Positions 1 to 9,554 of a stretch of DNA of 64,000 nt are shown here, piece by piece (position 1 is the stretch's first letter; every line of letters begins with the position of its first letter). The stretch covers positions 1,302,001 to 1,366,000 of the forward strand of contig NZ_PREV01000027.1 of assembly GCF_002959965.1 (NCBI RefSeq), written 5' to 3'. This DNA comes from Microbulbifer pacificus (GTDB taxonomy: Bacteria; Pseudomonadota; Gammaproteobacteria; Pseudomonadales; Cellvibrionaceae). The notes beneath the pieces are model-generated. The model did not search any database, had not been told where the DNA came from, and worked only from the letters and a program-made list of their open reading frames with translations. The translations under genes and the position numbers were made by a program.

Positions 1-1719
1 AAAACCCATGCGTCCGCTGGCTGCGTAGCCGCTCATCACAATCAGAATCGCTACCGAAATGGCGATGGTGATGTAACGGTGGCGCACGCACAGATCCAGC
101 GCGGGTTTAAAGCGCTTATCGACAAACCGATCGAGGCTGCGGGCAATCATTTTCTGACGCGCGGCAAACCGGCGTGCGGAGCGGCTCTTGTAGCCGCGCT
201 TGGAGTACGCGAGGTGCGCGGGCAGGATGAACAGCGCCTCCACCCAGGAAATCGTAAATACCGCCCCCACCACAAACGGAATCACCCCGAAAATTTTTCC
301 CATAAAACCGGGCAGTTCCATCAGCGGGATAAACGCAACGATATTGGTGAGAATGGCGAAGGTCAGCGGCACGGCAACCTGTCGCGCACCGGCCACCGCC
401 GCCTCGAAATTGCTGTAGCCTCGCTGGCGCCACTCGTGAATGTTTTCCCCGGCAATAATCGCGTCGTCCACCACGATCCCGAGCGCAATGATGAACGCAA
501 ACATGCTGACCATATTGACGGAAATGTCCATCGCCGGCAGGAACAGCAGCGCGCCGAGGAAACTGGTGGGAATACCGAGAGTGACCCAGAATGCGAGGCG
601 CAATTCGAGAAACGCGCCGAGCACCACAAACACCAGCAAAAGACCGAGAAAACCGTTTTTCAACAACAGCGCCAGGCGCTCTTTGAAGATTTCCGAATCG
701 TCGTCGCGCACGCTCACATGAATTCCCGGCGGCAGGGTTTCCCGTAGTTCCGCCAGTACCTCGTGGGTGGCGTCGCTGACGCTCATGGGGGTCTGATCAC
801 CGATGCGGAAGACGTCGATGCCCGCCGCGGGCTCGCCGTTGAACACCATGTTGCGCGGCTCGTCCACGAGCGCGTCGCGGATACTGGCAATATCCCGCAG
901 ACGCACGGTGCCGCCGCCATCGCTGCGGGCCACCGGAATTTCGCCAAATTGACGCGCCCAGTCCTTGCGCTCCGTCACCCGCACCAGAATCTCGCCAGCT
1001 TCCGATTTCACGCCTCCCGCCGGCACATCCACCGCGGCGTTACGCACCAGTGTTGCGATATCCGGCAGCGAGAGGTTGTAGCGGCGCAGGTCGTCGCGGT
1101 CGACTTCGATCGCCACCTCATAATCCTTTACCCCGTAGGCCTCAATCTGGGTGATGTCCGGGTGCGCTTCCAGTTTGTCGTACACCTGCATAACGAATTC
1201 GCGCAGGGTGCGCTCGTCAACATTGCCGTGAATGACGAGGTCCAGCACATCGCGCTTGCGCTCTGCGAGGCTGACCTGAGGACGCTCGATATCCGAGGGA
1301 AAGGTACTCACTCGGTCGATGGCCGCCTGCACATCCTGGAAGACTTTGTTGCCGTTCGCATCCTCGTCCAGTTCCAGGGTGAGACTGGCATTGCCCTCGC
1401 CGGCGCTGCCGCGCAGCTCCTTGATCCCTTCGAGACCGGTAATGGCCTGTTCCGCCGGCACCAGCACTCCGCGCTCCACTTCCTCCGGGCTCGCGCCGGG
1501 ATAGGAGATGTTGACGGTAACCATATCCAGGGCGAAATCGGGAAAGACCTCTTTCTTGATTGCGAAGGCAAAAAACAGTCCGCCGATCAGGAATACCAAC
1601 ATCAACAGATTGGCGGTTACATGGTTGTGGGTCATCCAGGCGATGGCACCGTGCCGGGTATCCACCGGCGGGCGCGGACGCTTGCCATCAAAGGGTTTGA
1701 GATCGGTATTACTGCTCAT
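1..1719 (-). CDS. RND efflux pump inner-membrane subunit (AcrB/HAE1 family), partial
   Basis: Proton-driven pump subunit of a tripartite drug or metabolite exporter. The reading frame opens with ATG at 1719 and stays open to the left edge, so only about the first 573 residues of a protein usually near 1030 are visible. A first membrane helix lies around residues 22-40, followed by a periplasmic porter domain. A helix cluster begins near residue 340 and carries the paired aspartates of the proton relay in GIVVDDAII (about residues 412-420). The start overlaps the stop of the adaptor gene by 4 bp (ATGA), so the two are translationally coupled. Substrate cannot be read from the sequence. The truncation is the window edge, not a mutation. 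Confidence 0.93.
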   Translation of the reverse strand, partial: MSSNTDLKPFDGKRPRPPVDTRHGAIAWMTHNHVTANLLMLVFLIGGLFFAFAIKKEVFPDFALDMVTVNISYPGASPEEVERGVLVPAEQAITGLEGIKELRGSAGEGNASLTLELDEDANGNKVFQDVQAAIDRVSTFPSDIERPQVSLAERKRDVLDLVIHGNVDERTLREFVMQVYDKLEAHPDITQIEAYGVKDYEVAIEVDRDDLRRYNLSLPDIATLVRNAAVDVPAGGVKSEAGEILVRVTERKDWARQFGEIPVARSDGGGTVRLRDIASIRDALVDEPRNMVFNGEPAAGIDVFRIGDQTPMSVSDATHEVLAELRETLPPGIHVSVRDDDSEIFKERLALLLKNGFLGLLLVFVVLGAFLELRLAFWVTLGIPTSFLGALLFLPAMDISVNMVSMFAFIIALGIVVDDAIIAGENIHEWRQRGYSNFEAAVAGARQVAVPLTFAILTNIVAFIPLMELPGFMGKIFGVIPFVVGAVFTISWVEALFILPAHLAYSKRGYKSRSARRFAARQKMIARSLDRFVDKRFKPALDLCVRHRYITIAISVAILIVMSGYAASGRMGF

Positions 1720-2987
1720 CCGCGTTCACCATCGGTGCCCGCCTTACGGCTCTTTTCGCCGGGCTCCGGCAGTTGTGGCGGCTCACGGTTTCCCGCCGGT
1801 TGTTCCGATGGTTGAGACGCGCGACCGCCGCGGGCTTCCCCGGCGATGCGCACCGGCATATTTTCGGTCACGCTGGTAAGGCGTGTCGTCACCAGGGTTT
1901 CCCTACCGCGCAAACCGCTTTTCAGCACAGCATGTTCCCCATCGAAATGGGCGACCACTACAGACTGGATGTGGATCTTTCCGTCCTGTACCACCCATAC
2001 CTGGTTGCCATCCTGCAACGCCGTGAGGGGGATGCGCACCTGCTCACCGTCAGCGCGACCGGTAATTTCTACGCGGGCGAGATCATTCAACAGCAGTTGC
2101 GGGAGAGAGGGATTTTCGATGCCCAGAGGATCGTCCAGCTCCACCAGTACCCGAGCCAGCCGCCCCTGCTCTTCCAACACGGGAATCACCCGCACAAAGC
2201 GCCCCTCGCGATACACTCCCTGAGGCCACTGGCTGCCGCGAATGCGCACTTGCGCCTTGGGCGAGTTGAGTTGCGGCAACTGACTTGCCGGCACTTCCAC
2301 TTCAATCTGGAATCGGTCCGCGCCGGCAAGGGTATACATCACGGTGCCCGGCGCGACGCGATCACCGATATCCACGCTGCGGGAAACCAGCAGAGCATTG
2401 AATGGGGCGGAGAGACTGGTCAGACGCAGGTCGCGCTCCGCCAGCCGGAGCTGGGCCTGGGCGGCGTCGACGCGGGCTTTGGCGGCTGCGAGTTGCGGTT
2501 CGCGCAGTACCAGGGACTGGTCTGCGTCCGGCAGGGATGCGCCCAGGAGTTCGTACTCTTCCTGAGCAACACGGCGCTGGCCCTGTTCCTGCTGCAGTTC
2601 GGCACGGCGCTCGGCAAGGGTGCTGCGCGCCGTCTGCAGCGCGAGCTGGTATGGCTCCTGTTCAATACGCAGCAGCTCTTCGCCTTTGTTCAGCGTCGAT
2701 CCGGGGCCGAGATTGTAGTTCAGCCACTCTACGCGGCCGTCTACTTGCGGCTGCAGCTCCACCAACTCCCGCGCACTCACCTTTCCGAGCGCGCGCACCG
2801 TTAACGGAAACTGTCCGTACTCGGCGCGGGCAACATCCACCGTCAGCGGTGGCGCTTTGCGCTCGCCGCGTTGCATGGTGGGCTTCTCTCGCAGCAACCA
2901 GCTCGACATCAGTGATGCCAGCGCGATCAACAACACCGGAATGGCAATGCTCCAGTTGATTTTTTTCAGTAACGCATACTTCGCCAT
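1716..2987 (-). CDS. RND efflux periplasmic adaptor (HlyD/AcrA family)
   Basis: Membrane fusion protein of 423 residues that links the inner-membrane pump to the outer-membrane channel. An N-terminal anchor helix (about residues 12-32) is followed by a lipoyl half-motif, a coiled-coil hairpin rich in Ala, Glu, Gln and Arg (about 110-190), the second lipoyl half (SAPFNALLVSRSVDIGDRV), and beta-barrel domains. The C-terminal 40 residues are charged, proline-rich and probably disordered. The ATG shares one base with the TAA stop of the upstream outer-membrane gene (TAATG), and the gene overlaps the pump gene at its end, which supports one operon. Confidence 0.93.
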   Translation of the reverse strand: MAKYALLKKINWSIAIPVLLIALASLMSSWLLREKPTMQRGERKAPPLTVDVARAEYGQFPLTVRALGKVSARELVELQPQVDGRVEWLNYNLGPGSTLNKGEELLRIEQEPYQLALQTARSTLAERRAELQQEQGQRRVAQEEYELLGASLPDADQSLVLREPQLAAAKARVDAAQAQLRLAERDLRLTSLSAPFNALLVSRSVDIGDRVAPGTVMYTLAGADRFQIEVEVPASQLPQLNSPKAQVRIRGSQWPQGVYREGRFVRVIPVLEEQGRLARVLVELDDPLGIENPSLPQLLLNDLARVEITGRADGEQVRIPLTALQDGNQVWVVQDGKIHIQSVVVAHFDGEHAVLKSGLRGRETLVTTRLTSVTENMPVRIAGEARGGRASQPSEQPAGNREPPQLPEPGEKSRKAGTDGERG

Positions 2988-4480
2988 TAATGGTTCTCCA
3001 CCCGGTAAATTTCCAGCTCTACCGCCGCGGGCGCCGGCAGATCCGCAGCCGGCAGCCCACCGGAAAGCGCGCGGTACAGTGTTACCCGGTTTTCCAGCAG
3101 TTCGCGGCGCGCCGTCAACAGCTGCCGCTCAAGAGATTGTTGATTGTCGGTGGCCGACAGAACATTGAGAAAATCTACCGCGCCGCGACCATAGGCCCGC
3201 CGCTGGCGCACCGTAATCTGGTCGGCCAGCTGCGATCGGGTTTCGAGATGCTGCAGACGCACGCGAATGGCCTGCTCGTTGATCAGGGCCTGCTCTACTT
3301 CCGACAGAGACTGCATTACCGTGTTGCGAAATACCGCCCAGCGCTCCTGCTCCACCGCCTTCTGCTGGCGCTCCGCCGCCGCCAGGTTGCCACCGTCAAA
3401 AATGACGCCGTCGAGCGCGGCACTGAAATTCAACAACCAGTCCTCGGTAATATCCGACAGCGAGCGGCCACCGCCACTGAAAAACAGGCCGAGGGTCAGT
3501 GCCGGCAAACGTTCCGCCCAGGCCTGGTTCGCGAGGTAGCGCCCCTGCAGCAATTCACGCTGGGCGCGGCGCACATCCGGCCTGCGCAGCAGAAGCTCCG
3601 AAGGCACACCGGTAGCGGGTAGTGCGGGCAATTCCGGCAGTGATTCGCGCTGATGCGCAAACGCCGGAAGGTCTTCACTACTCACACCCAGCAGGGCGGC
3701 CAGTTGCGTCAACAGAATCCGCGCATCCGCGCGGCTTTGATCCAGCTCCTGACGCGATTGCTCCACCAGCTGGCGCTGCTGCAGCACATCCGCGGCGGCA
3801 CCGACACCACCGCCAAACCGCAACTCCAACGCACGCAGGGTCTTGCGGTTGATGTCCAACTGCTGCTCAAGCAACTGCTGCTGTCCCCAGGCTTCCTGCA
3901 ACTGCAACCACACACCCGCCACCTCTGCCGCCAGAGTGAGCGCGGCAATCTGCAGAATGTCTTGCTGTGCCAACCTTCCGGCTTCCGCCGCCCGCGCGCC
4001 ACTGCGCACCCGGCCCCACAGGTCCACTTCATAACCGGCAGCCAGACTGCCACTCCAGCTGTTGCCCTCGTTCTCCGCCCCGGAAAAGTCGAAACCATCT
4101 GCAGAAGAGCGCCGCTGTTCGGTATTTTCCAGAGAGCCGGTGAGGCGCGGCCAGAAGCCGCTGCGGGCCTGTGCCGCGGCGGCGTCGGCCTGCTGCAAAC
4201 GCCAGTAGGTCGCCTGCAGATCCGGATTGGCGGCGAGCGCCATGTCCACCAGCTGGTTGAGATCGCGCTCACCAAAGCTCTGCCACCAACGCTGATCCTG
4301 CGCAAACGCGCCGGAAGCGGAGAATTGCTGCGGAAGCCCGAGCGCTTGCTGCGGCAGATCGGGCGGAAGCGGCTGGCTACTGCACGCCCCCAAAGACAGT
4401 GCGCACACCAGCAAGCCCAAGGAGGCTAATTTCGGCAAAAAACCCATAATTCTTGTTCGAAAAGACAGCATTGTGCTCAT
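2987..4480 (-). CDS. outer-membrane efflux lipoprotein (TolC/NodT family)
   Basis: Outer-membrane channel subunit of 497 residues and first gene of the efflux operon. It has a lipoprotein signal with lipobox LGAC (Cys about residue 33) and two repeats of the outer-membrane efflux protein fold made of long Ala/Gln/Glu helices, with the typical LLLRRPDVRRAQREL stretch between them. This is the NodT arrangement seen in MdtP and OprM. The operon order outer-membrane protein, adaptor, pump is tightly packed. No regulator lies beside it; the 318-bp gap to the divergent gcdH must hold the promoter. Confidence 0.93.
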   Translation of the reverse strand: MSTMLSFRTRIMGFLPKLASLGLLVCALSLGACSSQPLPPDLPQQALGLPQQFSASGAFAQDQRWWQSFGERDLNQLVDMALAANPDLQATYWRLQQADAAAAQARSGFWPRLTGSLENTEQRRSSADGFDFSGAENEGNSWSGSLAAGYEVDLWGRVRSGARAAEAGRLAQQDILQIAALTLAAEVAGVWLQLQEAWGQQQLLEQQLDINRKTLRALELRFGGGVGAAADVLQQRQLVEQSRQELDQSRADARILLTQLAALLGVSSEDLPAFAHQRESLPELPALPATGVPSELLLRRPDVRRAQRELLQGRYLANQAWAERLPALTLGLFFSGGGRSLSDITEDWLLNFSAALDGVIFDGGNLAAAERQQKAVEQERWAVFRNTVMQSLSEVEQALINEQAIRVRLQHLETRSQLADQITVRQRRAYGRGAVDFLNVLSATDNQQSLERQLLTARRELLENRVTLYRALSGGLPAADLPAPAAVELEIYRVENH

Positions 4481-4798
4481 TATCGAAATTTTGACCGGTG
4501 CGCCAAGGCGTTTTACGTTTGTTTACCCTGCGGTGGGGAAAACGCCCGCTCCGAATAATCCGCTGCAATCACCCCGCAAAAAAGTGATCACATTATCGAA
4601 GTCGCTGGACAGGTCAGCTATGATGACCCGGTATTCAAACCGGGTTCGGCGTCTCGCAATGCCGGTGGGCATTCTGCCATCACCGGAACCGAAGAGTCGC
4701 CGGCCATTTGCCTAAGATTGATTGAAGAGAGATGGGCAGCCCCTTTTTGCGGTCAATGCCCCAAGTACGAAAACCACCAAAACGCACGGACACGAACC
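4481..4798. other. divergent intergenic region, efflux operon / gcdH
   Basis: Gene-free 318 bp between two divergently transcribed units, so it should hold both promoters. The one clear structure is a 7-bp inverted repeat, ACCCGGT / ACCGGGT with a 6-nt spacer, at 4626-4632 and 4639-4645. It lies about 150 bp before the gcdH start and the same distance from the efflux start, so it could be an operator. No adjacent regulator gene exists to assign it to. I see no convincing -35/-10 pair. Confidence 0.4.
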
Positions 4799-5986
4799 AT
4801 GAGCAAAAACCAGCCTTTGGCGCACTGGGACGACATTCTCCTGCTGGACCGCCAGCTCAGCGATGAAGAACGTATGATCCGCGACACGGCGCGCGAGTAC
4901 TGCCAGTCCAAGTTGATGCCGCGGGTACTCGAAGCCAATCGCCACGAGATTTTTCATCGCGAGATCATGAACGAGATGGGCGAGCTGGGCCTGCTGGGCT
5001 CCACCATCGATGGCTACGGCTGCGCCGGCCTCAACTACGTGTCTTACGGCCTGGTGGCGCGCGAGGTAGAACGCGTGGACTCCGGCTACCGCTCCGCCAT
5101 GAGCGTGCAGTCGAGCCTCGTCATGCACCCCATCTACGCCTACGGCAGCGAAGCCCAGAAAGAAAAGTACCTTCCCAAACTGGCCACCGGCGAATGGGTG
5201 GGTTGCTTCGGTCTCACCGAACCGGATGCCGGTTCCGATCCCGGCGGCATGAAAGCCCGGGCCAAGAAGGTGGATGGCGGCTATCGCCTGACGGGCTCCA
5301 AAATGTGGATCACCAACAGCCCCATCGCCGATGTGTTCGTGGTCTGGGCCAAGGACGACGAAGGGGATATCCGCGGCTTTGTACTGGAAAAAGGCATGGA
5401 AGGCCTGAGTGCACCGAAGATTGAAGGCAAATTCTCCCTGCGCGCCTCCATCACCGGCGAAATTGTGATGGACAATGTCTTTGTCCCCGAAGACCACCGC
5501 TTCCCCGACATCAGGGGCCTGGGTGGGCCGTTTGGTTGTCTCAACCGCGCACGCTACGGCATCTCCTGGGGGGCACTGGGGGCAGCGGAATTCTGCTGGC
5601 ACGCCGCGCGCCAGTACGGCCTCGACCGAAAGCAGTTCAACAAACCGCTGGCCCAGACCCAGCTGTTTCAGAAAAAACTCGCAGACATGCAGACGGAAAT
5701 CACCCTTGGCCTGCAGGGCTCTCTGCGGGTGGGCCGACTGATGGACGAACAGAAGAACGGCTTTGACCCGACGATGATCTCTCTGGTCAAGCGCAACAAC
5801 TGCGGCAAGGCTCTCGATATCGCCCGCATCGCCCGCGATATGCACGGTGGCAACGGTATCGCCGATGAATTCCATGTGATTCGCCATGCGATGAACCTGG
5901 AAGCGGTGAATACCTATGAGGGCACGCACGATGTGCATGCGCTGATTCTGGGGCGTGCGCAGACTGGATTGCAGGCGTTTTTCTGA
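4799..5986 (+). CDS. gcdH: glutaryl-CoA dehydrogenase
   Basis: FAD enzyme of lysine, hydroxylysine and tryptophan breakdown that oxidises and decarboxylates glutaryl-CoA to crotonyl-CoA plus CO2. The 395-residue protein has the acyl-CoA dehydrogenase fold: [11 protein letters not shown] and [16 protein letters not shown] for flavin and substrate binding, and the catalytic glutamate in [16 protein letters not shown] near residue 373. That NTYEGTHD context separates glutaryl-CoA dehydrogenases from other family members. The frame is open further upstream to 4718, but the ATG at 4799 (MSKNQPL) fits the family length better. The efflux operon is divergent. No LysR regulator is adjacent. Confidence 0.93.
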   Translation: MSKNQPLAHWDDILLLDRQLSDEERMIRDTAREYCQSKLMPRVLEANRHEIFHREIMNEMGELGLLGSTIDGYGCAGLNYVSYGLVAREVERVDSGYRSAMSVQSSLVMHPIYAYGSEAQKEKYLPKLATGEWVGCFGLTEPDAGSDPGGMKARAKKVDGGYRLTGSKMWITNSPIADVFVVWAKDDEGDIRGFVLEKGMEGLSAPKIEGKFSLRASITGEIVMDNVFVPEDHRFPDIRGLGGPFGCLNRARYGISWGALGAAEFCWHAARQYGLDRKQFNKPLAQTQLFQKKLADMQTEITLGLQGSLRVGRLMDEQKNGFDPTMISLVKRNNCGKALDIARIARDMHGGNGIADEFHVIRHAMNLEAVNTYEGTHDVHALILGRAQTGLQAFF

Positions 5987-6059
5987 GGAGCTGTACCAAG
6001 GTCACATAGAACTCCATAATCCCCGCCTAGAGGAGCCGTGTCTTGCATAGCGGAGCCGC

Positions 6060-6157
6060 TGCCGGGGACAGCCTTGTGAGACACGCCGTGAACCCATCCA
6101 TGGGGGCTCTTCCGCGAGGTCCCTCTCGCGGAAGGTCTCACAAGGCTGTCCCCGGCA
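6060..6157. repeat. REP-like nested palindrome
   Basis: Perfect 23-bp inverted repeat: the left arm 6060-6082 (begins TGCCGGGGACAG) is complementary to the right arm 6135-6157. A second perfect 10-bp hairpin sits inside it and abuts the right arm (CTTCCGCGAG at 6109-6118, CTCGCGGAAG at 6125-6134). A short CCCAT/ATGGG stem lies in the rest of the loop. The whole 98 bp lies between gcdH and the TRIC gene and codes for nothing. Long compound palindromes like this are typical of dispersed REP elements mobilised by RAYT transposases. It could also end gcdH transcription, though it lacks a T tract. Confidence 0.7.
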
Positions 6158-6235
6158 TCGCCTCCTTCCCATCTAGTTCTGTGGTCCACTTCAGCTGAAC
6201 TAGTGCCAGAAAATTTCATCGCGGGCCGGATTCCC

Positions 6236-6862
6236 ATGGAACAACTGCTGTACTGGTGCGACCTGATCGGCATCATCGTCTTCGCCTTTACCGGTGTTCT
6301 GGCGGCCGGTCACAAGCAGATGGACCTGTTCGGCGCGGTGGTTCTCGCCTGCGTGACCGCCGTTGGCGGTGGCACCACCCGCGATATGATTCTGAACGTG
6401 CCGGTGTTCTGGCTCACCGACAGCTATTACCTGTGGATCGCCGCCGCCACCGGGATCATCAGCTTCTACCTCATTCGCTACCTGCAGGTGCCCATGCGCC
6501 TGCTGATGATCGCCGACGCCGCCGGGCTCGCGGTATTTGTGGTGATCGGCACCCAGAAAGTCCTCGATCTCGGCCACTCCCCCGCCATCGCCATCGTCAT
6601 GGGCGTAATGACCGGCACCTTTGGTGGGTTGATACGGGACATCCTCTGCGGCGATATCCCCCTGCTGCTGCGACGGGAAATATATGCCACCGCGGCCTTG
6701 AGTGGTGCCGCAGCTCTGGTGATACTGGACGACATTGAAGCCCTGCCCGGCAAAGCCGCGGTGGCGATTGCCATTCTGGTCACACTGAGCATCCGCCTCG
6801 CAGCCCTGCGCTGGAACCTGTCGGCCCCCGTTGCCCGCATCGGCCCGAAAGCTGGCTCCTGA
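6236..6862 (+). CDS. TRIC-type cation channel family protein (YicG-like, UPF0126)
   Basis: Membrane protein of 208 residues with two repeats of three helices, the arrangement of trimeric intracellular cation channels and the bacterial YicG/UPF0126 family. The signature glycine motifs are GGGTTRDMIL (repeat 1) and GTFGGLIRDILCGDIP (repeat 2). Characterised bacterial members conduct monovalent cations; that function is inferred here. The start at ATG 6236 (MEQLLYW) is preferred over an in-frame ATG 33 bp upstream, because the family begins a few residues before the first helix. Its stop overlaps an in-frame ATG of the next frame (TGATG at 6860), so co-transcription with the hydrolase is possible. 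Confidence 0.87.
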   Translation: MEQLLYWCDLIGIIVFAFTGVLAAGHKQMDLFGAVVLACVTAVGGGTTRDMILNVPVFWLTDSYYLWIAAATGIISFYLIRYLQVPMRLLMIADAAGLAVFVVIGTQKVLDLGHSPAIAIVMGVMTGTFGGLIRDILCGDIPLLLRREIYATAALSGAAALVILDDIEALPGKAAVAIAILVTLSIRLAALRWNLSAPVARIGPKAGS

Positions 6863-6900
6863 TGCCGCTTCAACGCCCCCCAACAATCCAGATACAAACT

Positions 6901-8619
6901 ATGCTCCGACACTTCTCTTCTGCCACTCTGCTTCTCTCGCTGACCCTAATGCTCGTGACAGGCTGTGCACCGGAAGACAATACCCGGGCCGCAAACCCGA
7001 ATCGGCTGATTCCCAAGTCCTGTTGGTTCGATGCCGAGAGCAACTGGCCGACGACCCGGTGCTACATGATGGAAGTACCGGAAAACCACGCCAGGCCCGC
7101 AGGGCGCAAGATCCAGTTCCCGGTTGTGCGCTTTTTCGCCAACATCACCGACCCGGACAAGGAACCCCTGTTGCATCTGGGCGCCGGCGGCCCGGGCGCC
7201 AGCATGGGGCTGGAACCGGAGAATGCCAGTGACTGGCTGTGGGTCAACTACGCCGGTATGAGTGTCGAGGATGGACGCGACCTGATTGTTATCGACCCAC
7301 GCGGCACTGGCATGGCATCCCCCAAACTCGCCTGTGACGAATTCATCAAGGATGCCAGCCTCGCGTTTACCCGCAATCTCAGTACCGATGAGGAGTCCCG
7401 TGTATTCACCTACAGCATGGAACGCTGCTACAGCCGTCTGAGCGAAACCGCCGATCTCGCGCAGTACAACAGTGCTGCGGTGGCGAAAGACATAGAAGCC
7501 CTGCGCCAGGCACTGGGCGTGCCCAAACTGAATCTGTACGGGGTGTCCTATGCCAGCCGCTATGCCCTTACCATCGCACGGGATTTCCCGCAATCCGTGC
7601 GCGCCATGGTGCTGAACAGTGCCGTTTTCCCCAATATCATCTATACCCAGCAGCTACCGCAGGATGTGATCGCAGCCTATCAGCGCGGTATCGACTACTG
7701 CGCGAAGGACACCGAGTGCAACAAGCGTTATCCGGATCTGAAGCGCCGGCTGGAGGCCCTGGTTCAGGAACTGGACGAGTCGCCACTCACGGTGGAAACG
7801 GGCAACATCCATCCAGGCAAGACATACCCCTTTGTACTCACCGGCCAGCGCCTCCTGCGAGTACTGTTTCAGGCCCTCTACAACGAGAACTTCTACAAGG
7901 AGTTTCCGGCGATCATCGAAGAGCTGGAAGCGAACCAGGCCGAGCAGTTGAAACCGGCCATTGTCAGTTTTATGGGATTGGTACTCGATCCCAACTTCGG
8001 CGATGCCGCCGGTATCAGCCACTTCTGCTATGAAGAAGCGCCATTTGTGGATTTCGAGCAGGCCCGCCAGTCCGCGGCTACCAGCGGCATCCTGGGTGGC
8101 TCGGTGCGTTCGGACATCGACATGATGCAGATACAGTGCCGTATCTGGGCCATCCCCTCCGCGGCGCTGCTCGAGTCCCGCGCGATCAAAACCGAAGTGC
8201 CGACACTGGTAATGCATGGCGCGCTCGACCCGGTGCTGTCCGCCGACGATGCCAACACCGCGCGCAAAAAATTGCCGAATCACCAATGGTTGCTGTTTCC
8301 CCACTTGGCCCATGACGTCATTTCTGCGAGTGACTGCGCCACGCAGGCCGCCGCTGCGTTCCTCGACCACCCGGACCAGCCGGTGACGGAGATGGCGACC
8401 AACTGCCGCAAAGAGGAGCTGGCACGACAGGCAGAGCTGGAGAAAAAAATTGCTGAGTTGGAAGCTGAGCGCGAAAAAGAGGAGAAGGCATTCCACACAG
8501 AAACAGATCCCACTCGGCCAACCGCGGAAGAAAAGACAGTTCAGTCCACTGACCAGGAGGACACCGAACAGCGACTGCGGCAAACGCCCGCCGGGAGCCG
8601 CTATTCCGAGTCACGCTGA
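6901..8619 (+). CDS. alpha/beta-hydrolase lipoprotein, tripeptidyl aminopeptidase (TAP) type
   Basis: Predicted secreted or membrane-anchored peptidase/esterase of 572 residues. From the ATG at 6901 it has a lipoprotein signal with lipobox LVTGC. The hydrolase core has an HLGAGGPGAS oxyanion loop, a nucleophile elbow GVSYAS (Ser about 217), an Asp in HGALDPVLS and a His in FPHLAHDV. The C-terminal part matches TAP-like hydrolases that release N-terminal peptides or proline. The last 70 residues are a highly charged coiled coil (KKIAELEAEREKEEKAF) with an acidic tail, longer than usual for the family. An upstream in-frame ATG at 6862 would spoil the signal peptide. Substrate unknown. Confidence 0.87.
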   Translation: MLRHFSSATLLLSLTLMLVTGCAPEDNTRAANPNRLIPKSCWFDAESNWPTTRCYMMEVPENHARPAGRKIQFPVVRFFANITDPDKEPLLHLGAGGPGASMGLEPENASDWLWVNYAGMSVEDGRDLIVIDPRGTGMASPKLACDEFIKDASLAFTRNLSTDEESRVFTYSMERCYSRLSETADLAQYNSAAVAKDIEALRQALGVPKLNLYGVSYASRYALTIARDFPQSVRAMVLNSAVFPNIIYTQQLPQDVIAAYQRGIDYCAKDTECNKRYPDLKRRLEALVQELDESPLTVETGNIHPGKTYPFVLTGQRLLRVLFQALYNENFYKEFPAIIEELEANQAEQLKPAIVSFMGLVLDPNFGDAAGISHFCYEEAPFVDFEQARQSAATSGILGGSVRSDIDMMQIQCRIWAIPSAALLESRAIKTEVPTLVMHGALDPVLSADDANTARKKLPNHQWLLFPHLAHDVISASDCATQAAAAFLDHPDQPVTEMATNCRKEELARQAELEKKIAELEAEREKEEKAFHTETDPTRPTAEEKTVQSTDQEDTEQRLRQTPAGSRYSESR

Positions 8620-8682
8620 GCTGGACAAATCCGTTTCGGGGACTTAATTTGGCCCCATAACGATTAGAAAAAAGCAGTAGCT

Positions 8683-9537
8683 ATGAACTATCAGGGTGTC
8701 ATCGAAGTCTCCGAGCTGACTGAGTGTATTCGCCAGCTGGGGCAGCAAAGCGGCCAGTTGGTCATTCTCGACTGCCGCTATGATCTGGCGGATAGCAATG
8801 CGGGAGAAAATGCTTTTCTCGCAGCGCATATTCCGGGGGCGCGCTACGCCAGCCTGCACCGAGATCTGTCGGCCCCCTGCTCCCTCTACGGCGGCCGTCA
8901 CCCCTTCCCCTCCGCAAGCCAGTTCGCGGAATTTGCACGCGCCAATGGAATTTCCAAGGATACCCAGGTGGTGGTGTACGACTCCCAGCGCTTCGCCTTT
9001 GCCGCGCGCGCCTGGTGGCTCCTGAGGCACTTTGGCCATCAGCGGGTAGCAATCCTTAACGGCGGATTTGGCGCGTGGTTAGAAGCCGGACTGGAGACGA
9101 CAGAGGGAAGCGCAAGCACCCCGAATCGCGGTAATTTCTCGCCGTCACCAAGCCACGATGAACTGCGGCACTATGAAGAAATTTACCAACACCTGGACAA
9201 TCTTCCGTGGCAGCTCGTAGACGCACGCGACCACAAGCGTTTCCAGGGGCTGGAAGAGCCCATTGACCCCATTGCCGGGCACATTCCCGGCGCCATCAAC
9301 AAACCGTGGCAGGCCATCAGCGATGACGATGGTTTTCTGCGACCACTGGTGGAATTGCGGGAGCACTGGCAAAGCATCCCCGCGGACGACGAGATCGTTT
9401 GCTACTGCGGATCAGGAGTGACGGCCTGTGTGAACCTCTTTTCGCTCAGTCTGATAGGCCGCAAGGCGCGACTGTATCCAGGCAGCTGGAGTGACTGGTG
9501 CGCGCATATTCTGCATCCGCGCACCGAATCCGCATGA
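8683..9537 (+). CDS. sseA: thiosulfate/3-mercaptopyruvate sulfurtransferase
   Basis: Two tandem rhodanese domains in 284 residues. The N-terminal domain (about 8-130) is inactive, and the C-terminal domain (about 155-280) carries the active cysteine in CYCGSGVTAC (Cys about 242). The CGSGVTA loop is the 3-mercaptopyruvate sulfurtransferase form, which moves sulfur from 3-mercaptopyruvate to thiol acceptors or cyanide. Other conserved parts are LDCRYDL near the start, HIPGARYASLHRDLS, and GHIPGAINKPW in the second domain. It converges on msrA with only 17 bp between the stops. Confidence 0.92.
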   Translation: MNYQGVIEVSELTECIRQLGQQSGQLVILDCRYDLADSNAGENAFLAAHIPGARYASLHRDLSAPCSLYGGRHPFPSASQFAEFARANGISKDTQVVVYDSQRFAFAARAWWLLRHFGHQRVAILNGGFGAWLEAGLETTEGSASTPNRGNFSPSPSHDELRHYEEIYQHLDNLPWQLVDARDHKRFQGLEEPIDPIAGHIPGAINKPWQAISDDDGFLRPLVELREHWQSIPADDEIVCYCGSGVTACVNLFSLSLIGRKARLYPGSWSDWCAHILHPRTESA

Positions 9538-9554
9538 AGATAGCTTGAGATGGA

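Noticed and set aside
1..1719. RND pump gene considered as a truncated pseudogene
   Set aside because: The frame is open to the window edge with intact motifs; the missing part lies outside the window.
4712..5938. A 408-codon minus-strand frame opposite gcdH
   Set aside because: Its translation is His/Val/Gly-rich without motifs and is fully covered by a certain gene on the other strand.
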